Shown here: positions 62,790 through 64,000 of the stretch, one piece after another
Position numbering within the stretch: the first letter of the stretch is position 1
Layout: every line of letters begins with the position of its first letter
Assembly (NCBI GenBank): GCA_027618835.1
Contig: JAQCHZ010000007.1
Span: forward strand, 1 to 64,000
Length of the DNA stretch: 64,000 nt
Direction: 5' to 3'
Source: Chloroflexota bacterium
GTDB taxonomy: Bacteria > Chloroflexota > Dehalococcoidia > Lucifugimonadales > Lucifugimonadaceae
The notes under the pieces: model-generated
Databases searched by the model: none
What the model saw: the letters and a program-made list of their open reading frames with translations, nothing else
Told to the model about the DNA's origin: nothing
Program-made: the position numbers and the translations under genes

Positions 62790-63716
62790 TCATATTCGCT
62801 CAGCCACCCGTAACTTGGCACTACGTGCACGTGGGTTTGAAGCGGTCTCTGCATCGGTCGGTATCAGGGGGCGACGGGTAATTACCTTCAATGTCGCCAA
62901 ATGGTCGCAGCGGCAGACCGGAGTTCCGGGAGGGCATATGCAATCGGATGCTTGCTTGCGAACGAAATTCTTGACGATGCGATCTTCGAGTGAGTGATAA
63001 GAAATGACCGCCATCCGACCACCCTGACCGAGCAGCGAAACTGCCTGTTCGAGCGCCGTCTCCAAAGCCGAGAGCTCGTCGTTTACAGCGATACGAATTG
63101 CCTGGAACGTTTGGGTTGCAGGGTGGGTGCGCTTCCCACGACGTGGGTTAACTTTCTCGATAACCTCGGCAAGCTCGAGTGACGTTAAGATCGGGCGACT
63201 TCGTACGATCGCACGAGCGATTCGTCGAGCGGCTCGATCTTCACCTAAATGGAAAATAATGTCGGCGAGTTCCGATTCGGCGTAACGATTCACGATGTCG
63301 GCGGCAGTGATCTGCTGATCGAAACTGAATCGCATGTCGAGCGGGTCTGCACGTCGGAAGCTGAAACCGCGTGATTCACGGTCGAGCTGTAGCGATGACA
63401 CACCTAAATCGAAAAGCACACCGTGCACTGGAACAAATTCATATTGAAGGGCGGTAGCTCGAACGTCTCGGAAGTTGACGTTTACCGCCCTGAACGATTC
63501 GCCGTACTCGGCGAGACGCTCGGTTGCGACCGTGATTGCCTCGGCGTCAGCGTCGAGACCGAGAACCTGTCCACCGGGATCAGCTGCACGAAGGATTTCA
63601 CGCGAGTGCCCACCTTCACCGAGAGTTCCGTCGATATAGCGACCACCAGGCTGGACGTTTAGTGCCTGCATGATCTCCGGGATCATTACTGGTTCGTGGT
63701 GAAGTTCTAATCCCAT
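62790..63716 (-). CDS. rsmH: 16S rRNA (cytosine-1402-N4)-methyltransferase RsmH
   Basis: A 308-residue SAM methyltransferase (formerly MraW). It has LHHEPVMIPEIMQAL at the start, GGRYIDGTLGEGGHSREIL (motif I), VLGLDADAEAI, VLFDLGVSSLQLD, PLDMRFSFDQ, TFQAIRIAVNDEL and the late YHSLEDRIVKNF. A C-terminal zinc-like CICPPGTPVCRCD loop is typical. The ATG beginning GLELHHEP is used; a TTG three codons earlier is less likely. It starts 5 nt after the mraZ stop codon, so the two are coupled. Confidence 0.96.
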   Translation of the reverse strand: MGLELHHEPVMIPEIMQALNVQPGGRYIDGTLGEGGHSREILRAADPGGQVLGLDADAEAITVATERLAEYGESFRAVNVNFRDVRATALQYEFVPVHGVLFDLGVSSLQLDRESRGFSFRRADPLDMRFSFDQQITAADIVNRYAESELADIIFHLGEDRAARRIARAIVRSRPILTSLELAEVIEKVNPRRGKRTHPATQTFQAIRIAVNDELSALETALEQAVSLLGQGGRMAVISYHSLEDRIVKNFVRKQASDCICPPGTPVCRCDHLATLKVITRRPLIPTDAETASNPRARSAKLRVAERI

Positions 63717-63721
63717 GAGAA

Positions 63722-64000
63722 TCACTCTTCCGTCCCCGCTTCAAACTGTCGAACGACGATCTGAGTTTGCTCAGGTCGTGGCTGAACAGCGGGAGCAGCT
63801 TCTGCAATATCAGTGGCTTCGGTATCGAGCACTCGGCGTTCTTCCGCCCATGCTGCTGTTGACCAAATCTCGATAAATCTGCCGGTACCGACAATGACTA
63901 CGTCTTCACCCAAACCGGCATACTCACGAAGCTGAACAGGAACTACGACTCGACCACTACGATCGAGCGTTCCGGTGAATGCACCAGAGAATGTGAGCCG
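63722..64000 (-). CDS. mraZ: Transcriptional regulator MraZ (partial, 3' part)
   Basis: The C-terminal part of MraZ; the N-terminal AbrB-like repeat lies outside the window. The second repeat is visible: GAFTGTLDRSGRVVVPVQLR, then EYAGLGEDVVIVGTGRFIEI and WSTAAWAEER. An unusually long tail (about 40 residues, Ala/Pro/Glu-rich) follows. MraZ binds repeats in its own promoter and controls the division cluster. It is directly upstream of rsmH. Confidence 0.9.
   Translation of the reverse strand, partial: RLTFSGAFTGTLDRSGRVVVPVQLREYAGLGEDVVIVGTGRFIEIWSTAAWAEERRVLDTEATDIAEAAPAVQPRPEQTQIVVRQFEAGTEE

Noticed and set aside
1-64000. CRISPR arrays or intact transposases
   Set aside because: No regularly spaced direct repeats of 23-47 bp and no DDE or serine/tyrosine recombinase reading frame were found.

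Overview
The window looks like a chromosome segment of a free-living bacterium, most consistent with a marine Chloroflexota of the SAR202/Dehalococcoidia type. This is inferred from three things: a compact mraZ-rsmH-ftsA-ftsZ cluster with no murein genes between, large families of catabolic paralogues (SelA-like PLP enzymes, COG3964 amidohydrolases, enolase-superfamily and Ldh-type enzymes), and a Chloroflexota-style lipoprotein with a threonine/valine-rich linker. No rRNA or tRNA gene was seen. TTG and GTG starts are common, and TGA is an ordinary stop codon.

Region 1 (1-20,040) is an accessory catabolic island. Two near-identical 43-44 bp sequences in opposite orientation sit at its ends (49-92 and 19,994-20,036), and the left one cuts off an acetyl xylan esterase gene. 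Inside are four intact SelA-like PLP enzymes, three COG3964 amidohydrolases, a threonine-aldolase-like lyase, an aldo/keto reductase and a LuxR-type GAF regulator. One probable five-gene operon encodes a peptide-binding lipoprotein, two permeases, an N-acyl-D-amino-acid deacylase-like enzyme and a SelA-like enzyme. The logic appears to be uptake, hydrolysis of an acylated substrate, then PLP-dependent elimination.

Region 2 (20,040-35,800) is mixed and partly decaying. It holds an LLM flavin oxidoreductase, an RsmJ-like methyltransferase, YaaA, a benzoylformate-decarboxylase-like ThDP enzyme, an MFS carrier, an enolase-superfamily dehydratase, a serine hydrolase, a DUF885 peptidase-like protein and an MBL hydrolase. 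It also contains two broken SelA-like copies. The notable item is a 97-codon gene (33,452-33,745) whose codon 30 is an in-frame TGA followed by a hairpin with the geometry of a bacterial SECIS element: a probable selenoprotein not visible to ordinary gene calling.

Region 3 (35,800-51,410) holds tandem Ldh-family dehydrogenases, a CinA-like plus nucleotidyltransferase pair, a nitroreductase, an SDR, a phosphotransferase, a FIST protein and a HemL-like aminotransferase. It also has a histidine kinase broken by at least four frameshifts, a HAD hydrolase, an acetamidase/formamidase and two coiled-coil paralogues. One of those is split exactly at a perfect 18-bp inverted repeat.

Region 4 (51,410-64,000) is housekeeping: birA, yggU, yggT, proC, pdxA, nrdJ, nrdR, a mannonate-dehydratase-like gene, then ftsZ, ftsA, rsmH and the 3' part of mraZ. 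Several strong hairpin terminators separate the transcription units.
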